DNA of 64,000 nt from JAQBVV01 sp965249205. GTDB taxonomy: Bacteria; Acidobacteriota; Vicinamibacteria; Vicinamibacterales; UBA2999. The notes under the pieces are model-generated. The model was given only the letters and a program-made list of their open reading frames with translations. It did no database searches and was not told the origin of the DNA. Below, piece by piece: positions 1 to 7,704 of the stretch. Position numbers and translations under genes: made by a program. The first letter of the stretch is position 1. Every line of letters begins with the position of its first letter. The DNA lies in NCBI GenBank assembly GCA_965249205.1, contig CBDFLL010000003.1, positions 203,303 to 267,302 on the forward strand, read 5' to 3'.

Positions 1-359
1 TTGGCCCCGGCGCCCGCCGCGATCCCCGTCCCCTGGGTGAGCAGCACGGGCCTGAACTCGTGGCTGCCGGTGGCCAGCGCACCGGCGTCTTCCAACTCGC
101 TCACCTTGGCCCGTTCCTGGGCAAGCGCCTTGTCGAGCGTGGCGGCGGGCTCAGGGTTGTTGGTGAGGCCCGCCAGGTAGTCCAGAGAGACACCAAGTTC
201 CCGAGCGGCTTTCGTCGCGCCGTCAAAGCGAAGACGCTTCTGGCCTGACTCGACACGAGAGATCATCGCTTGGTCGTAGCGGTCACCGAGAGCGACCGCA
301 AGTTCAACTTGCTTCAGTCCAGCCCGCTCCCGCGCAGTAGCCAGTCGCTTGCCTAGCAT
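1..359 (-). CDS. CI-type phage repressor, N-terminal part (runs off window)
   Basis: The reverse strand is open from an ATG at 359 to the window edge (about 119 codons visible). Residues 4-50 form an XRE-type helix-turn-helix, with the family pattern around 'LKQVELAVALG' and 'MISRVESG'. The remainder looks like the linker before an S24 or other C-terminal domain, which lies outside the window. It is divergent from the Cro-like gene at 424 and the palindrome at 394-412 sits between them, the layout of a lysis/lysogeny switch. The DNA-binding domain is clear; calling it the prophage repressor is inference from position. Confidence 0.85.
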   Translation of the reverse strand, partial: MLGKRLATARERAGLKQVELAVALGDRYDQAMISRVESGQKRLRFDGATKAARELGVSLDYLAGLTNNPEPAATLDKALAQERAKVSELEDAGALATGSHEFRPVLLTQGTGIAAGAGA

Positions 360-388
360 GCCCTATAAACATATCGGCAACACGGGGC

Positions 389-417
389 TTGACAAATGTC
401 CAACGGACATTTAGTCT
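389..417 (+). promoter_or_regulatory. Early rightward promoter
   Basis: A perfect TTGACA -35 box lies at 389-394. A weak -10 candidate, TAGTCT, lies 17 bp downstream at 412-417, just ahead of the Cro-like start at 424. The operator palindrome covers nearly the whole spacer, so a bound repressor would block polymerase. Confidence 0.65.
394..412. promoter_or_regulatory. Repressor/Cro operator palindrome
   Basis: AAATGTCC-AAC-GGACATTT is a perfect 8-bp inverted repeat with a 3-bp spacer between the divergent regulators, overlapping the early promoter. A weaker relative, ATGTC...GAACAT, lies at 424-438 at the start of the Cro-like gene and may be a second operator. Confidence 0.75.
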
Positions 418-423
418 CTGGGT

Positions 424-672
424 ATGTCTGGTGAACATATCCGTGATCGAATCGCAATATTTCCCCTCAGCCAGGAGCAGATCGCTCTAGAAGCTGGCTA
501 CGACCCGTCGCTGTTCAGCCGCATTCTGCGCGGCTTACGGCGCGAACCTACCGACTTCGAGCGACGCGTCACGGCCGCGCTGGACCGGCTGGAAGAGGCT
601 GAGCAGGCCGCAGACACAGCCCGTCAGAAGGTGCTCAAGCGGCCGGTGAAGGAACTCGGAGGGGCGGTGTGA
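424..672 (+). CDS. Cro-like small HTH protein
   Basis: 82 aa. Residues about 15-45 ('SQEQIALEAGYDPSLFSRIL') fit a lambda-repressor-like helix-turn-helix, followed by a charged, probably helical C-terminus. It is the first gene of the rightward operon, 64 bp from the divergent repressor, and its 3' end overlaps the next gene by GTGA. The likely role is antagonist of the leftward repressor, or early operon autoregulator. The HTH is seen; the Cro role is inferred from position. Confidence 0.7.
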   Translation: MSGEHIRDRIAIFPLSQEQIALEAGYDPSLFSRILRGLRREPTDFERRVTAALDRLEEAEQAADTARQKVLKRPVKELGGAV

Positions 673-908
673 CGATACGAACGACCACGGTCTGTCCGCA
701 CTGTGCGGGCGTTCGGACCATGACCGGCTATCTGACGACTCGCCAAGCCGCCGACTATCTCGGCACCACGTATCGCGGCTTTGATCGATTCGTGCGGCGC
801 CACGGCGTGCCCTGTGTCCGCTACGGTCGGCATCGGCGCTTCCAGCCCGCCACCCTCGACAAAGTCTTACGAACGATGGCGCTGCGGCCCGCCCGGAGGC
901 CCGCATGA
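669..908 (+). CDS. Excisionase/AlpA-like HTH_17 protein
   Basis: 79 aa from a GTG that overlaps the previous stop; an internal ATG at 720 would give a shorter protein opening with 'MTGYLTTRQAADYLG'. That motif, followed by a short wing and a basic 'RYGRHRRF', is the MerR-like HTH_17 fold of excisionases and small phage regulators. A 'CPHCAG' CxxC lies in the optional N-terminal part. It could act as Xis or as an early regulator; no integrase is in view to decide. Confidence 0.65.
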   Translation: MTIRTTTVCPHCAGVRTMTGYLTTRQAADYLGTTYRGFDRFVRRHGVPCVRYGRHRRFQPATLDKVLRTMALRPARRPA

Positions 909-1108
909 CGACCATCGCCCACGGCACCCTCACCGACCTGTCCGACCCGGTGTCCCACGGCGGTCTGGACGCTGTCGACCGCTACGCGCTCGGGGTGACC
1001 GTCGGGCGGTACCTGCTCGGGGACCGGCATGCGCCGCAGGGTACCGAGCCCGCCGCGCGTGGTCCACGGAAGTCTGCGGACGAAATGTCCCGCGAAAGGA
1101 CGCGATGA
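905..1108 (+). CDS. Small operon protein, unknown
   Basis: 67 aa, joined to both neighbours by ATGA overlaps, which is the main support for it. The first half is acidic and ordered ('LDAVDRYALGVTVGRYLLG'); the tail is basic. No recognised domain. Confidence 0.5.
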   Translation: MTTIAHGTLTDLSDPVSHGGLDAVDRYALGVTVGRYLLGDRHAPQGTEPAARGPRKSADEMSRERTR

Positions 1109-1614
1109 GTCCCCGCCACGCCGCTGGCCCTGCGCCGCGGTGCGTGCCCCGCACGTTCGCCGAGGCGGTGGATGCCCTCGCGCATCGGAGCGGCACGCCC
1201 TTGGCGGTGCAGGCCGAGCGGATCGGCCGCGACCCGAACTATCTCCGGAAGGCGTGTAGCCAATTCGACGACGCCCACCCGTACCGCGGCGACCTGATCG
1301 TGCCGCAGACGCTGGCGAGCGGCGACTGTCCGGACACCCGGCACTACGTCGTCCTCGAGTACCTGGCCCGCGTGCTCGGTGGCACGTTTGTCCGCCCGGT
1401 GCGCCGGCCCGCGCCGACCGACACGCAGCTGGCGCGCGTGTTCAGGGAGTTCGCCGAATTTGTCACGGCGGTCGTCGAGGGCCGCGCCGACGCCCGGTAC
1501 GACGACGACGAGGTGCATCGGATCGCCCAGGAGTGGCACGACGTCGTCGCCGTCGGCACGCAGCTGGTGCTGGACGTGCAGCGGCAACGCGATCAGGGCG
1601 AGGCGCCGGCATGA
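1105..1614 (+). CDS. Phage CII-like regulatory protein (CP76-type)
   Basis: 169 aa. The ATG at 1105 overlaps the previous stop; an upstream in-frame ATG at 781 is rejected because it would overlay two other genes. Residues 15-75 (AxAxRxGxDxxxLRKxxxxFxDxHPYRG) resemble the CII/CP76 family of phage regulators, in which a short HTH is followed by a pattern of tabulated helices. The C-terminal half is acidic and helical. It probably regulates early transcription or lysogenic establishment. Family assignment is moderate. Confidence 0.55.
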   Translation: MSPRHAAGPAPRCVPRTFAEAVDALAHRSGTPLAVQAERIGRDPNYLRKACSQFDDAHPYRGDLIVPQTLASGDCPDTRHYVVLEYLARVLGGTFVRPVRRPAPTDTQLARVFREFAEFVTAVVEGRADARYDDDEVHRIAQEWHDVVAVGTQLVLDVQRQRDQGEAPA

Positions 1615-1709
1615 CGCCCGTGCGGATCGTCCTGGCGGTGTCGATCGCGGTGATCCTCGCGTGCGTCTGGCGGGTCTGGCCGCTGGTGGCGTGGGGGAGG
1701 GGTTGGTAG
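1611..1709 (+). CDS. 32-aa single-pass membrane peptide
   Basis: ATG at 1611 overlaps the preceding stop, and its own TAG overlaps the next GTG. Residues 4-21 are almost entirely hydrophobic, giving one membrane helix with a short W/R-rich tail. The stop and start couplings on both sides are the support. Function unknown. Confidence 0.45.
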   Translation: MTPVRIVLAVSIAVILACVWRVWPLVAWGRGW

Positions 1710-1918
1710 TGCCTCCGTCCTGGCTGCAGGCGGAACCGCTCGACGTGGTGGGGCTGCTCTGGGCCGCGGGGCTCGGCGGGCTGGTGCTGGCTGACGGGCT
1801 GCGCCGGTGGATCACGCGCGGCTGGCACGCCCGCGTGACGCGGCGCGATCGGATGTCGGCCCGGTGGCGGCGCCAGCGCGCACGCGCGTCGGCGTCCAGC
1901 TCGCAGGAGGTGCCATGA
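1709..1918 (+). CDS. Small membrane protein with basic tail
   Basis: 69 aa from a GTG coupled to the preceding TAG. Residues 11-30 form a hydrophobic, Gly/Ala/Leu-rich helix. The second half is very Arg-rich, consistent with one membrane anchor and a cytoplasmic basic tail. Ends overlapping the next gene. No family recognised. Confidence 0.5.
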   Translation: MPPSWLQAEPLDVVGLLWAAGLGGLVLADGLRRWITRGWHARVTRRDRMSARWRRQRARASASSSQEVP

Positions 1919-2334
1919 GCGCCCCCATCCCGGTCTGGTCCGGCGTCGTGGACGCGCACGGCGCCCTGCACCTGACCTCGATTGATCTGTTTCGCGGCTG
2001 GCTCCGTCGGCTGAAGGGCCGGCCGGTGCGGATCACGGTGAAACTCGCCACGCGCCGGAAGTCCTCGTCGCAGCTCGGGTACCTGTTCGGCGTGCTCTAC
2101 CCGGTGATCGCGGACGAGCTGGGCTACCGGCACTACGAAGTAGAGGATGTACATGACGCGATCATGCGCGAGCTGCGCGGGCTCAAGCCCGAACCGAATC
2201 CGCTCAAGCTGCGGGTGTCACTCGCGGACATGAGTCACGAGCAGGTGAGCGAGTACATCGAGGACGTGAGGGCGTGGGCGTTGGACAGCTACGGAATCAT
2301 CACCCCGGACGCAGACAAGGCGGAAGCGGCATGA
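1915..2334 (+). CDS. NinB-like phage recombination-associated protein
   Basis: 139 aa, with a strong GGAGGTG ribosome site just before the ATG at 1915. The middle reads 'SSSQLGYLFGVLYPVIADELGY', then a variable stretch, then 'LSxxExxxYIEDVRxWA' and a C-terminal 'YGIITPD'. This resembles the family of phage proteins annotated as NinB-like or hypothetical that sits beside recombination genes. ERF and YqaJ genes follow about 1.3 kb on, matching that role. A diverged copy of its last 23 codons reappears after the HNH gene. Confidence 0.55.
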   Translation: MSAPIPVWSGVVDAHGALHLTSIDLFRGWLRRLKGRPVRITVKLATRRKSSSQLGYLFGVLYPVIADELGYRHYEVEDVHDAIMRELRGLKPEPNPLKLRVSLADMSHEQVSEYIEDVRAWALDSYGIITPDADKAEAA

Positions 2335-2951
2335 CGTTGTGTGAATGCGGCTGTGGTCGGCCGGCACCGATCTACAACCAGTCGCATCCCAAGAGAGGGA
2401 TCGTCAGGGGGCAAGCCGCCAGGTTCATTCAGGGCCATCAGCTTCGCGAGCATTTGCGCCGACGAAGAGTGCACAACAGCTATAGGGGGAACGAACACGC
2501 CGCAATTGCTGAGCGCGTTCTTGGTAAGCGCCTGCCTGACGGGTCAGAGGTTCATCACATCGATGGCGATAGGAGAAACAACGCGAATCGCAATCTCGTG
2601 ATTTGTCAGGACAACGCCTATCACACGTTGCTGCACATGCGATCCGAGACGGTACGCGCTGGCGGCGATCCAAACAGCCACCGCCTCTGTCGGGCCTGCG
2701 ACTGCGTGAAGCCGCTCGATGCATTCAGTCGCCATCGTGGCAAGAAACTGCGGGGTCGGACGAGCCGGTGCCTTGAATGCGGCCGCAAGGCGTTCAAGGC
2801 GTGGTGGAACGCTGGCGGTTCGGCGAAGCATAGCGCGAGACGAAAGGGGCGGCAGTTGCCCAGACGTCCGGCACTGGGCGGTCACGCAGTACGGCATCGT
2901 CACGCCGGACGCGGACACGGCGGAAGCGGCGTAACGAAAGGAGCCTCGTGA
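2331..2951 (+). CDS. HNH endonuclease (homing-type, HNH_3)
   Basis: 206 aa; the ATG overlaps the previous stop. An N-terminal 'CECGCG' is followed at residues about 70-105 by 'EVHHIDGDRRNNANRNLVIC', a canonical HNH core, and then a CxxC...CxxC zinc ribbon. The last about 25 residues read out of frame through DNA that, in another frame, encodes the end of the upstream NinB-like gene (2863-2934). The natural C-terminus therefore seems replaced or extended after insertion. Likely a free-standing homing endonuclease that invaded the operon. Confidence 0.8.
   Translation: MTLCECGCGRPAPIYNQSHPKRGIVRGQAARFIQGHQLREHLRRRRVHNSYRGNEHAAIAERVLGKRLPDGSEVHHIDGDRRNNANRNLVICQDNAYHTLLHMRSETVRAGGDPNSHRLCRACDCVKPLDAFSRHRGKKLRGRTSRCLECGRKAFKAWWNAGGSAKHSARRKGRQLPRRPALGGHAVRHRHAGRGHGGSGVTKGAS
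2863..2934 (+). pseudogene. Duplicated 3' end of the NinB-like gene
   Basis: Read in its own frame, this encodes 'DVRHWAVTQYGIVTPDADT..EAA' and a stop, matching the C-terminus of the gene ending at 2334 ('DVRAWALDSYGIITPDADK..EAA') at about 17 of 23 positions. It is a diverged allele, not an exact repeat. It lies inside the 3' end of the HNH gene in a different frame, so it appears to have been carried in with the endonuclease. Confidence 0.75.
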
Positions 2952-2954
2952 ACG

Positions 2955-3341
2955 ATGGCAAACAAGAACAAGACGAGCAGCGTCACGCTCAAAACGGTCG
3001 TGCGGAGTGTGCCGTGCCGGTTGACCGACGCGGAGTTGCTGGCACGCGCCGACGAACTCTCGGGCGTCGTCCAGGACACCACGGCCGAAGAGGGGCGGCA
3101 GACCGACATCAAGGCGCAGCTGAAAGCGCGGCTGACGGAACTCGATGCGCGCAAGACCCGACTCGCGCTCACGATCGGGCGTAAAGAGGAACACCGGGAC
3201 GTGGACGTGGCACACGTCGCGGATCTGCAGGCGGGCACCGTGACGGTGTTCCGCACGGATACGGGCGAGGCCATGGACACGCGCCCCATGACGGACGCCG
3301 AACGCCAGGACAGTCTGCCCTTGACGGACCCGGCCGCATGA
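2955..3341 (+). CDS. Conserved phage early protein, coiled-coil
   Basis: 128 aa with an AAAGGAG ribosome site 11 bp before the ATG. Residues about 20-75 are charged and helical (a long alpha-helix or coiled coil); the C-terminal half contains 'VFRTDTGEAMDTRPMTDAERQ', a short pattern seen in phage proteins of unknown function near recombination genes. It lies directly upstream of the ERF/YqaJ pair with ATGA coupling to the next gene. No function claimed. Confidence 0.6.
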   Translation: MANKNKTSSVTLKTVVRSVPCRLTDAELLARADELSGVVQDTTAEEGRQTDIKAQLKARLTELDARKTRLALTIGRKEEHRDVDVAHVADLQAGTVTVFRTDTGEAMDTRPMTDAERQDSLPLTDPAA

Positions 3342-3610
3342 CAGACGCGACAGGCCGCGCGCGGATGCGACCAGACGAGCCGCGCGCACTGGACGCCGGC
3401 ACGGCGCTCGGTACCGCGATCGGCATGGTCGTCTACGGACGCTCAGCGATGCGGGGAGTGACCTGGGGGAGCGTGAAGGCGGCCATCGCGGGGCTCGGGG
3501 TGGAGGACGACGACGTGATCGCGGCGATTGAAATCGGGGTGATGCAGGCCGGCTCGGGGCGGCTCGTGCGCGACGACGAACCGGACGGCATCGAGATTCG
3601 GGAGGTGTAA
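3338..3610 (+). CDS. Small phage protein, unknown
   Basis: 90 aa, ATGA-coupled to the preceding gene and 3 bp before the ERF start. It has a hydrophobic central helix ('ALGTAIGMVVYG') and an acidic C-terminus ('VEDDDVIAAIEIGVMQ'). No recognised domain. Confidence 0.5.
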   Translation: MTDATGRARMRPDEPRALDAGTALGTAIGMVVYGRSAMRGVTWGSVKAAIAGLGVEDDDVIAAIEIGVMQAGSGRLVRDDEPDGIEIREV

Positions 3611-3613
3611 CCA

Positions 3614-4405
3614 GTGGCTTCGGCAGTTGCGGAGCGCGCGGCGGAACAGACAGGGGCGTTGACGGCCTCGCCGGGAACGGCACCGCTGCCAGCGCAGGTA
3701 GAAGATTCCGGCTCGATGTTTGAGCGCATGGCGCGCGATCCCAGTGTGGACGTGGACAAGCTGGAGCGCCTCATCGCGATGCACGAACGGGTGACGGCAA
3801 GGAGGGCAGAGGACGCCTTCAACGAGGCCATGTCGAACGCGCAGACCAACATGCGGAGAGTCGCGGCCGACGCGAACAACCCGCAGACGCACAGCCGGTA
3901 TGCGTCCTATGCCGCCCTGGATCGGGCCATTCGTCCTGTCTACACCGAGAACGGTTTCGCCTTGTCCTTCGACATGGGCGACGGGGCACCCGAGGGGTGC
4001 GTGCGCGTCCAGTGCTACGTGACGCACAAGGGCGGGCACTCACGGACCTATCGCGCAGACATGCCGGCGGACGGCAAGGGTGCCAAGGGCGGGGACGTCA
4101 TGACGAAGACGCACGCGGTCGGCGCCGCGGCGTCGTACGGCATGCGGTATCTGCTCAAAATGATCTTCAACGTCGCCGTTGGGGAGGACGACGTCGACGG
4201 GAATGAACCTCAACCGAGCGTGAAGGCACCCGAGGGTTACGACGAGTGGCTCACTGAGCTTGAGGCCGTTGCGGACAACGGGATGCCAGCGTTCGCGGCC
4301 ATGTGGAACGAGACGACCAAGGCGTTCCGGACCCACCTTGTTGCCACGAACCCCGGCCTTGCTCAGTCGCTGAAGGTGAAGGCGGCGAAGGTGGCCGTCC
4401 AGTGA
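3614..4405 (+). CDS. erf: ERF-family single-strand annealing protein
   Basis: 263 aa from GTG at 3614 behind a GGGAGGTG ribosome site. Residues 70-190 carry the ERF signature: 'HSRYASYAALDRAIRPVYTE', then a beta-rich segment, then 'KTHAVGAAASYGMRYLL'. ERF proteins anneal complementary single strands during phage recombination and circularisation. The next gene, overlapping by GTGA, is a YqaJ exonuclease, giving the usual annealase-exonuclease pair. The C-terminal about 65 aa are variable, as is typical. Confidence 0.92.
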   Translation: MASAVAERAAEQTGALTASPGTAPLPAQVEDSGSMFERMARDPSVDVDKLERLIAMHERVTARRAEDAFNEAMSNAQTNMRRVAADANNPQTHSRYASYAALDRAIRPVYTENGFALSFDMGDGAPEGCVRVQCYVTHKGGHSRTYRADMPADGKGAKGGDVMTKTHAVGAAASYGMRYLLKMIFNVAVGEDDVDGNEPQPSVKAPEGYDEWLTELEAVADNGMPAFAAMWNETTKAFRTHLVATNPGLAQSLKVKAAKVAVQ

Positions 4406-5079
4406 CGGCGACGACGCACGGAGTGTCGCAGCGGAGTCCGGAGTGGCGGACGTTGCGCTTAGGGCGGCTGACGGGGAGTCGCGCCGCCGACATGCTCGCC
4501 ACGCTCAGGTCAGGGAAGGGTGAGGCAGCCGGGCGGCGGAACCTCCGCGTGCAACTCGTCCTCGAGCGCATCACCGGGCGGTCACTCGACCGGGACTTTC
4601 TCTCTCAGGCGATGCAAGACGGCATCGATCGTGAGGCGGATGCGACGCTGCTGTACGAGGCGCTGACTGGGATCCTCCTGACGCCAATGGGTTTTGTCTC
4701 GCACGACACGGCGATGGCTGGATTCTCACCAGACGGGGTCATCGGCGACTTCGAGGGGTTCGTGGAGGTGAAGTCACCGATACCAGCCACCCACCTCGAG
4801 TATCTCCGCACGGGCGTCGTGCCATCGGAGTACGCGAAGCAGATCACGCACGGCTTCTGGATCACGGGGGCTCAGTGGTGCGACTGGTTGTCGTACAACC
4901 CCGATTTCCCCGAATCACTGAGGACGCGACTGGTGCGCGTTGAGCGTGACGACGACGTGATTGCGGACTACGAGAAGAAGGCACTGGCGTTTCTCGCAGA
5001 GGTTGATCGGGAGTGCGAGGCCGTCAAGACGATGGCCTCAGTGGCGGATCAGCTACGTGCGTCGCTGGAGGTCGCGTGA
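4402..5079 (+). CDS. YqaJ/lambda-exonuclease-type viral recombinase
   Basis: 225 aa; GTG at 4402 overlaps the ERF stop. 'RSPEWRTLRLGRLTGSRAADM' is the typical YqaJ opening. Later come the catalytic 'FSPDGVI' aspartate and 'EVKSP' (ExK) of the PD-(D/E)xK nuclease fold, then 'YAKQITHGFWITGAQWCDW'. It should resect double-strand ends 5'-3' to feed the annealase. Length and motif order fit a complete enzyme. Confidence 0.92.
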   Translation: MTATTHGVSQRSPEWRTLRLGRLTGSRAADMLATLRSGKGEAAGRRNLRVQLVLERITGRSLDRDFLSQAMQDGIDREADATLLYEALTGILLTPMGFVSHDTAMAGFSPDGVIGDFEGFVEVKSPIPATHLEYLRTGVVPSEYAKQITHGFWITGAQWCDWLSYNPDFPESLRTRLVRVERDDDVIADYEKKALAFLAEVDRECEAVKTMASVADQLRASLEVA

Positions 5080-5180
5080 TCCCTCGTCCGTACTCGCCAT
5101 ACGACGGCGTGTTGTCAGGGCTGTGCTGGTGCGTCCTCGTGCTCAGCGTGGGCTCAGTGGTGTGGGTGGCGTGCCGGTGA
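5076..5180 (+). CDS. 34-aa membrane peptide
   Basis: GTG at 5076 overlaps the nuclease stop, and the stop overlaps the next GTG. Residues 12-32 form one hydrophobic helix containing Cys and Trp. Supported mainly by the continuous GTGA coupling. Function unknown. Confidence 0.4.
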   Translation: MIPRPYSPYDGVLSGLCWCVLVLSVGSVVWVACR

Positions 5181-5302
5181 GTGGCTGTCGCGCCTGCGGA
5201 CGTGAGAGCGATGTGCCGTGGCTGATCTTGTGTGCGGTCGGGTGCGGTGGCATCGGGCTCGTGGTTGGCGTGGGGAGCGCTTGGCTCTACTGGTTGCGGT
5301 GA
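5177..5302 (+). CDS. 41-aa CxxC plus membrane-helix protein
   Basis: GTG at 5177 is coupled on both sides by GTGA overlaps. It starts with a 'CRACG' knuckle followed by a Gly/Val/Leu membrane helix. This CxxC-TM layout recurs in small phage proteins of unknown role. Confidence 0.45.
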   Translation: MSGCRACGRESDVPWLILCAVGCGGIGLVVGVGSAWLYWLR

Positions 5303-5631
5303 AGGTGGGTGGCGTAGTGCCGCAGACCGTCCACGGCGTGCCTTATGCGCCCGGCTCGGACACAAGTTACGAAGCGGCGCTCCGTGCGTCAGCGTTTGTA
5401 TGCCAGCAAGGTCTTCGGGTTTACCGCTGGGTGCGGGCTCAAGGGCCGCATGGGGCCACACAGAAGGAGGCGGAGACCGCTCTGGGAATCACACGTCAAT
5501 CGCTCTGTGCGCGCTTCAAAGCCCTTGAGGATGTCGACGCTGTACAGAAGACTGCGCGGCGGCGCGGTGGGTGCGGCGTCTACGTGGTGACGCAGGCACC
5601 ACCTGTGCAGCTCGGCCTGTTGGACCTCTGA
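5299..5631 (+). CDS. Winged-helix phage protein
   Basis: 110 aa when started at the GTG at 5299 that overlaps the previous stop; earlier in-frame starts would overlay the small membrane gene. Residues 50-95 ('GATQKEAETALGITRQSLCARFKALED..AVQKT') form a plausible winged helix, with the recognition helix around 'RQSLCARFKAL'. It precedes the DUF1376 replication gene and could be an accessory replication or regulatory factor. Confidence 0.6.
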   Translation: MKVGGVVPQTVHGVPYAPGSDTSYEAALRASAFVCQQGLRVYRWVRAQGPHGATQKEAETALGITRQSLCARFKALEDVDAVQKTARRRGGCGVYVVTQAPPVQLGLLDL

Positions 5632-5632
5632 T

Positions 5633-6382
5633 ATGCCAGCCGGCCGTCGCGCTCCAGCGTTCCAGTTCTACCCGAAAGAGTTTCTGAGTTCGTCGAAGGT
5701 GATCGCGATGACTGCGACCGAGCGCGGTGTGTACATCACGCTCTTGTCGATGCAGTGGTTGGACGGGAGTGTTCCCGCTGATATGTCAGCCTTGGCGCGG
5801 TTGGTGGGGATGCGGACATCGGCCCTGACGAAGCTGTGGAAGGCCAACTTGTCGCGGTGTTTCGAAGAGCACGACGGGAGGTTGGTGAATGCGCGTCTTG
5901 AAGAGGCGCGGCAAAGCCAGACCGAGTTCCGGCAACGCCAATCAAATGCGGCGGCATCCAGATGGCATAGACATGGGAGGCCAGCGGCACAGGCTCGGGA
6001 CTCCCAAAACGATGCTCTGCAGTCTGCATCTGCATCTGCAACTGCAAAGACACGGGGCTCTCCGTTGATTGCCCCTCGTCGGTTGGATGCGGTGTTTGAG
6101 GGTCCGCGTGTGTACGTCCCTCGTCGGCTCCACACCGATTTTCTGGGCCTTCGCGGGCCGGATGCTGAGCCAGCGTTGCTAACGTGGTACGAGCGTATCT
6201 CTGGCGAGTGGACGACTGGCGCGCGAAAAGATGACGAGCCTGGGGCCGACATGTTCGCGTTTTGGCGCGCGCGGTACGCCGAGCGGTGGCCCGCCACGCC
6301 CACCGCCCCGCCCTCAGCGCCCAGCGCGGCGGAGCGCGAGCAGCGCCGGAACACCGCGAAGTACGCGAGGCCCGGGCCATGA
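5633..6382 (+). CDS. DUF1376 replication-associated protein
   Basis: 249 aa. The N-terminal 90 residues ('FQFYPKEFLSSSKVIAMTATERGVYITLL...') match DUF1376, found at the start of phage helicase-loader/replication-initiator proteins. The linker includes a CTGCAT-type microrepeat at 6024-6048 encoding 'SASASA'. The C-terminal part ends in a basic tail. It overlaps the DnaB gene by ATGA, so it probably recruits that helicase to the phage origin. The internal repeat is a candidate place for an origin, but I see no clear iteron array. Confidence 0.8.
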   Translation: MPAGRRAPAFQFYPKEFLSSSKVIAMTATERGVYITLLSMQWLDGSVPADMSALARLVGMRTSALTKLWKANLSRCFEEHDGRLVNARLEEARQSQTEFRQRQSNAAASRWHRHGRPAAQARDSQNDALQSASASATAKTRGSPLIAPRRLDAVFEGPRVYVPRRLHTDFLGLRGPDAEPALLTWYERISGEWTTGARKDDEPGADMFAFWRARYAERWPATPTAPPSAPSAAEREQRRNTAKYARPGP

Positions 6383-7704
6383 CCGGCCTTGCCGAGCGGA
6401 CGCTGCCGAGCAATCTAGAGGCCGAACGCGCGGTGCTCGGGACCGTGCTGGTCACGCATGGCCGGGTGCTCGACACGGTCGCCGACCAGTTGCGACCAGA
6501 GGAGTTCTACCGTGAGGCGCACCGGCGCATCTTCAGCGCGATGCTCGCGGTGTTCGGGCGCGGGGAGGCGATCGACTTGGTCACGCTGCGCGAGGCACTC
6601 ACCACGACCGGCGACCTCGAAGAGGTGGGCGGCCCGGCCTACATCACCGCGCTGGCCGACGGCGTGCCCGTCTCCACCAACATCGCCTACTACGCGCGCA
6701 TCGTGCGCGAGAAGGCCACCAGCCGGGACGTGATCGACGTCGCCAACAAACTGTTGACGGCCGCCTACGCCCTCGAGGACCCGGTGGCGCTCATCGACCA
6801 AGCCGAGCGTGCACTCCTGGACCTCAGCCACCAAGCGGTGCCCGGCGACCTGGTCTCGGCGGCGCAGATGTCGCGCGAGATTTATCCGGTCCTCGAGGCG
6901 TTGACCGCGGCGCGGCAGCCGGTGACCGGGGTGTCCACCGGCCTCGCGGATCTGGATCACTACACCCGCGGCCTGCAGCCCGGCTCGCTCGTCATCCTCG
7001 CGGGGCGGCCCAGCACCGGGAAGTCGAGTCTCGCCCTGCAATGGGCGCTGCACGTCGCCCAGACGCAGCCGGTCGCGTTCTTCTCGGTCGAGATGAGCCA
7101 GCAGGAGCAGGCCTTCCGGGTGCTGGCGACGCTCGCCCGCGTCGACGGCCATCACCTGCAGTGCGGGCAGCTCTCGACGGGCGACCAGACGCAGGTCGGC
7201 CTCGCGCTTACCGCGTTCGGCCAGCGGCACTTCTGGCTCGACGACAGCGGCGCCGTGAGCCCGCTGCAGGTCCGGAGCCGCGCCCGGCGCCTCAAGGCGC
7301 AACACGGATTGGGGCTCATCCTCGTCGACTACCTCCAGTTGGTGCAGCACGGGCGGGCCGAGTCCCGGGAACAGGCGGTGGCCCAGACGGCGCGGCTCCT
7401 GAAACAGGTCGCCCGCGAACTGGACGTGCCGCTGGTGGCGCTCTGCCAGCTGTCCCGGAAGGTGGAGGAGCGCGCCGACAAGCGGCCGCAGCTGAGCGAC
7501 CTCCGGGAATCCGGGGCGCTCGAACAGGACGCGGACCTGGTGCTCCTGATTCATCGCCCGCCGCCGAAGCGCGATGGGGTCGTGGTCACATCCCCGCCGG
7601 CCGAACTCATCATCGCCAAGCAGCGCAACGGCCCGACGGCCAGCGTGGACCTGGTGTGGCGGGGCGAGCAGTACCGCTTCGGGGAACTGGAGGCCCGTCG
7701 ATGA
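6379..7704 (+). CDS. dnaB: Replicative DNA helicase DnaB
   Basis: 441 aa from the ATG at 6379 overlapping the previous stop. The N-terminal domain (residues 1-150) is followed by the RecA-like motor: Walker A 'GRPSTGKSS', 'FSVEMSQQEQ', Walker B 'LILVDYLQL', and 'LRESGALEQDADLVLLIHR'. The usual Walker A is GRPSMGKT, so two positions differ. Length and motif order are complete. It unwinds DNA 5'-3' at the phage fork and loads with its DUF1376 neighbour. Confidence 0.95.
   Translation: MTGLAERTLPSNLEAERAVLGTVLVTHGRVLDTVADQLRPEEFYREAHRRIFSAMLAVFGRGEAIDLVTLREALTTTGDLEEVGGPAYITALADGVPVSTNIAYYARIVREKATSRDVIDVANKLLTAAYALEDPVALIDQAERALLDLSHQAVPGDLVSAAQMSREIYPVLEALTAARQPVTGVSTGLADLDHYTRGLQPGSLVILAGRPSTGKSSLALQWALHVAQTQPVAFFSVEMSQQEQAFRVLATLARVDGHHLQCGQLSTGDQTQVGLALTAFGQRHFWLDDSGAVSPLQVRSRARRLKAQHGLGLILVDYLQLVQHGRAESREQAVAQTARLLKQVARELDVPLVALCQLSRKVEERADKRPQLSDLRESGALEQDADLVLLIHRPPPKRDGVVVTSPPAELIIAKQRNGPTASVDLVWRGEQYRFGELEARR

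Noticed and set aside
535..933. Long reverse-strand frames opposite early genes
   Set aside because: Arg/Ser/Pro-rich antisense frames typical of high GC; they lie opposite coupled forward genes with better content.
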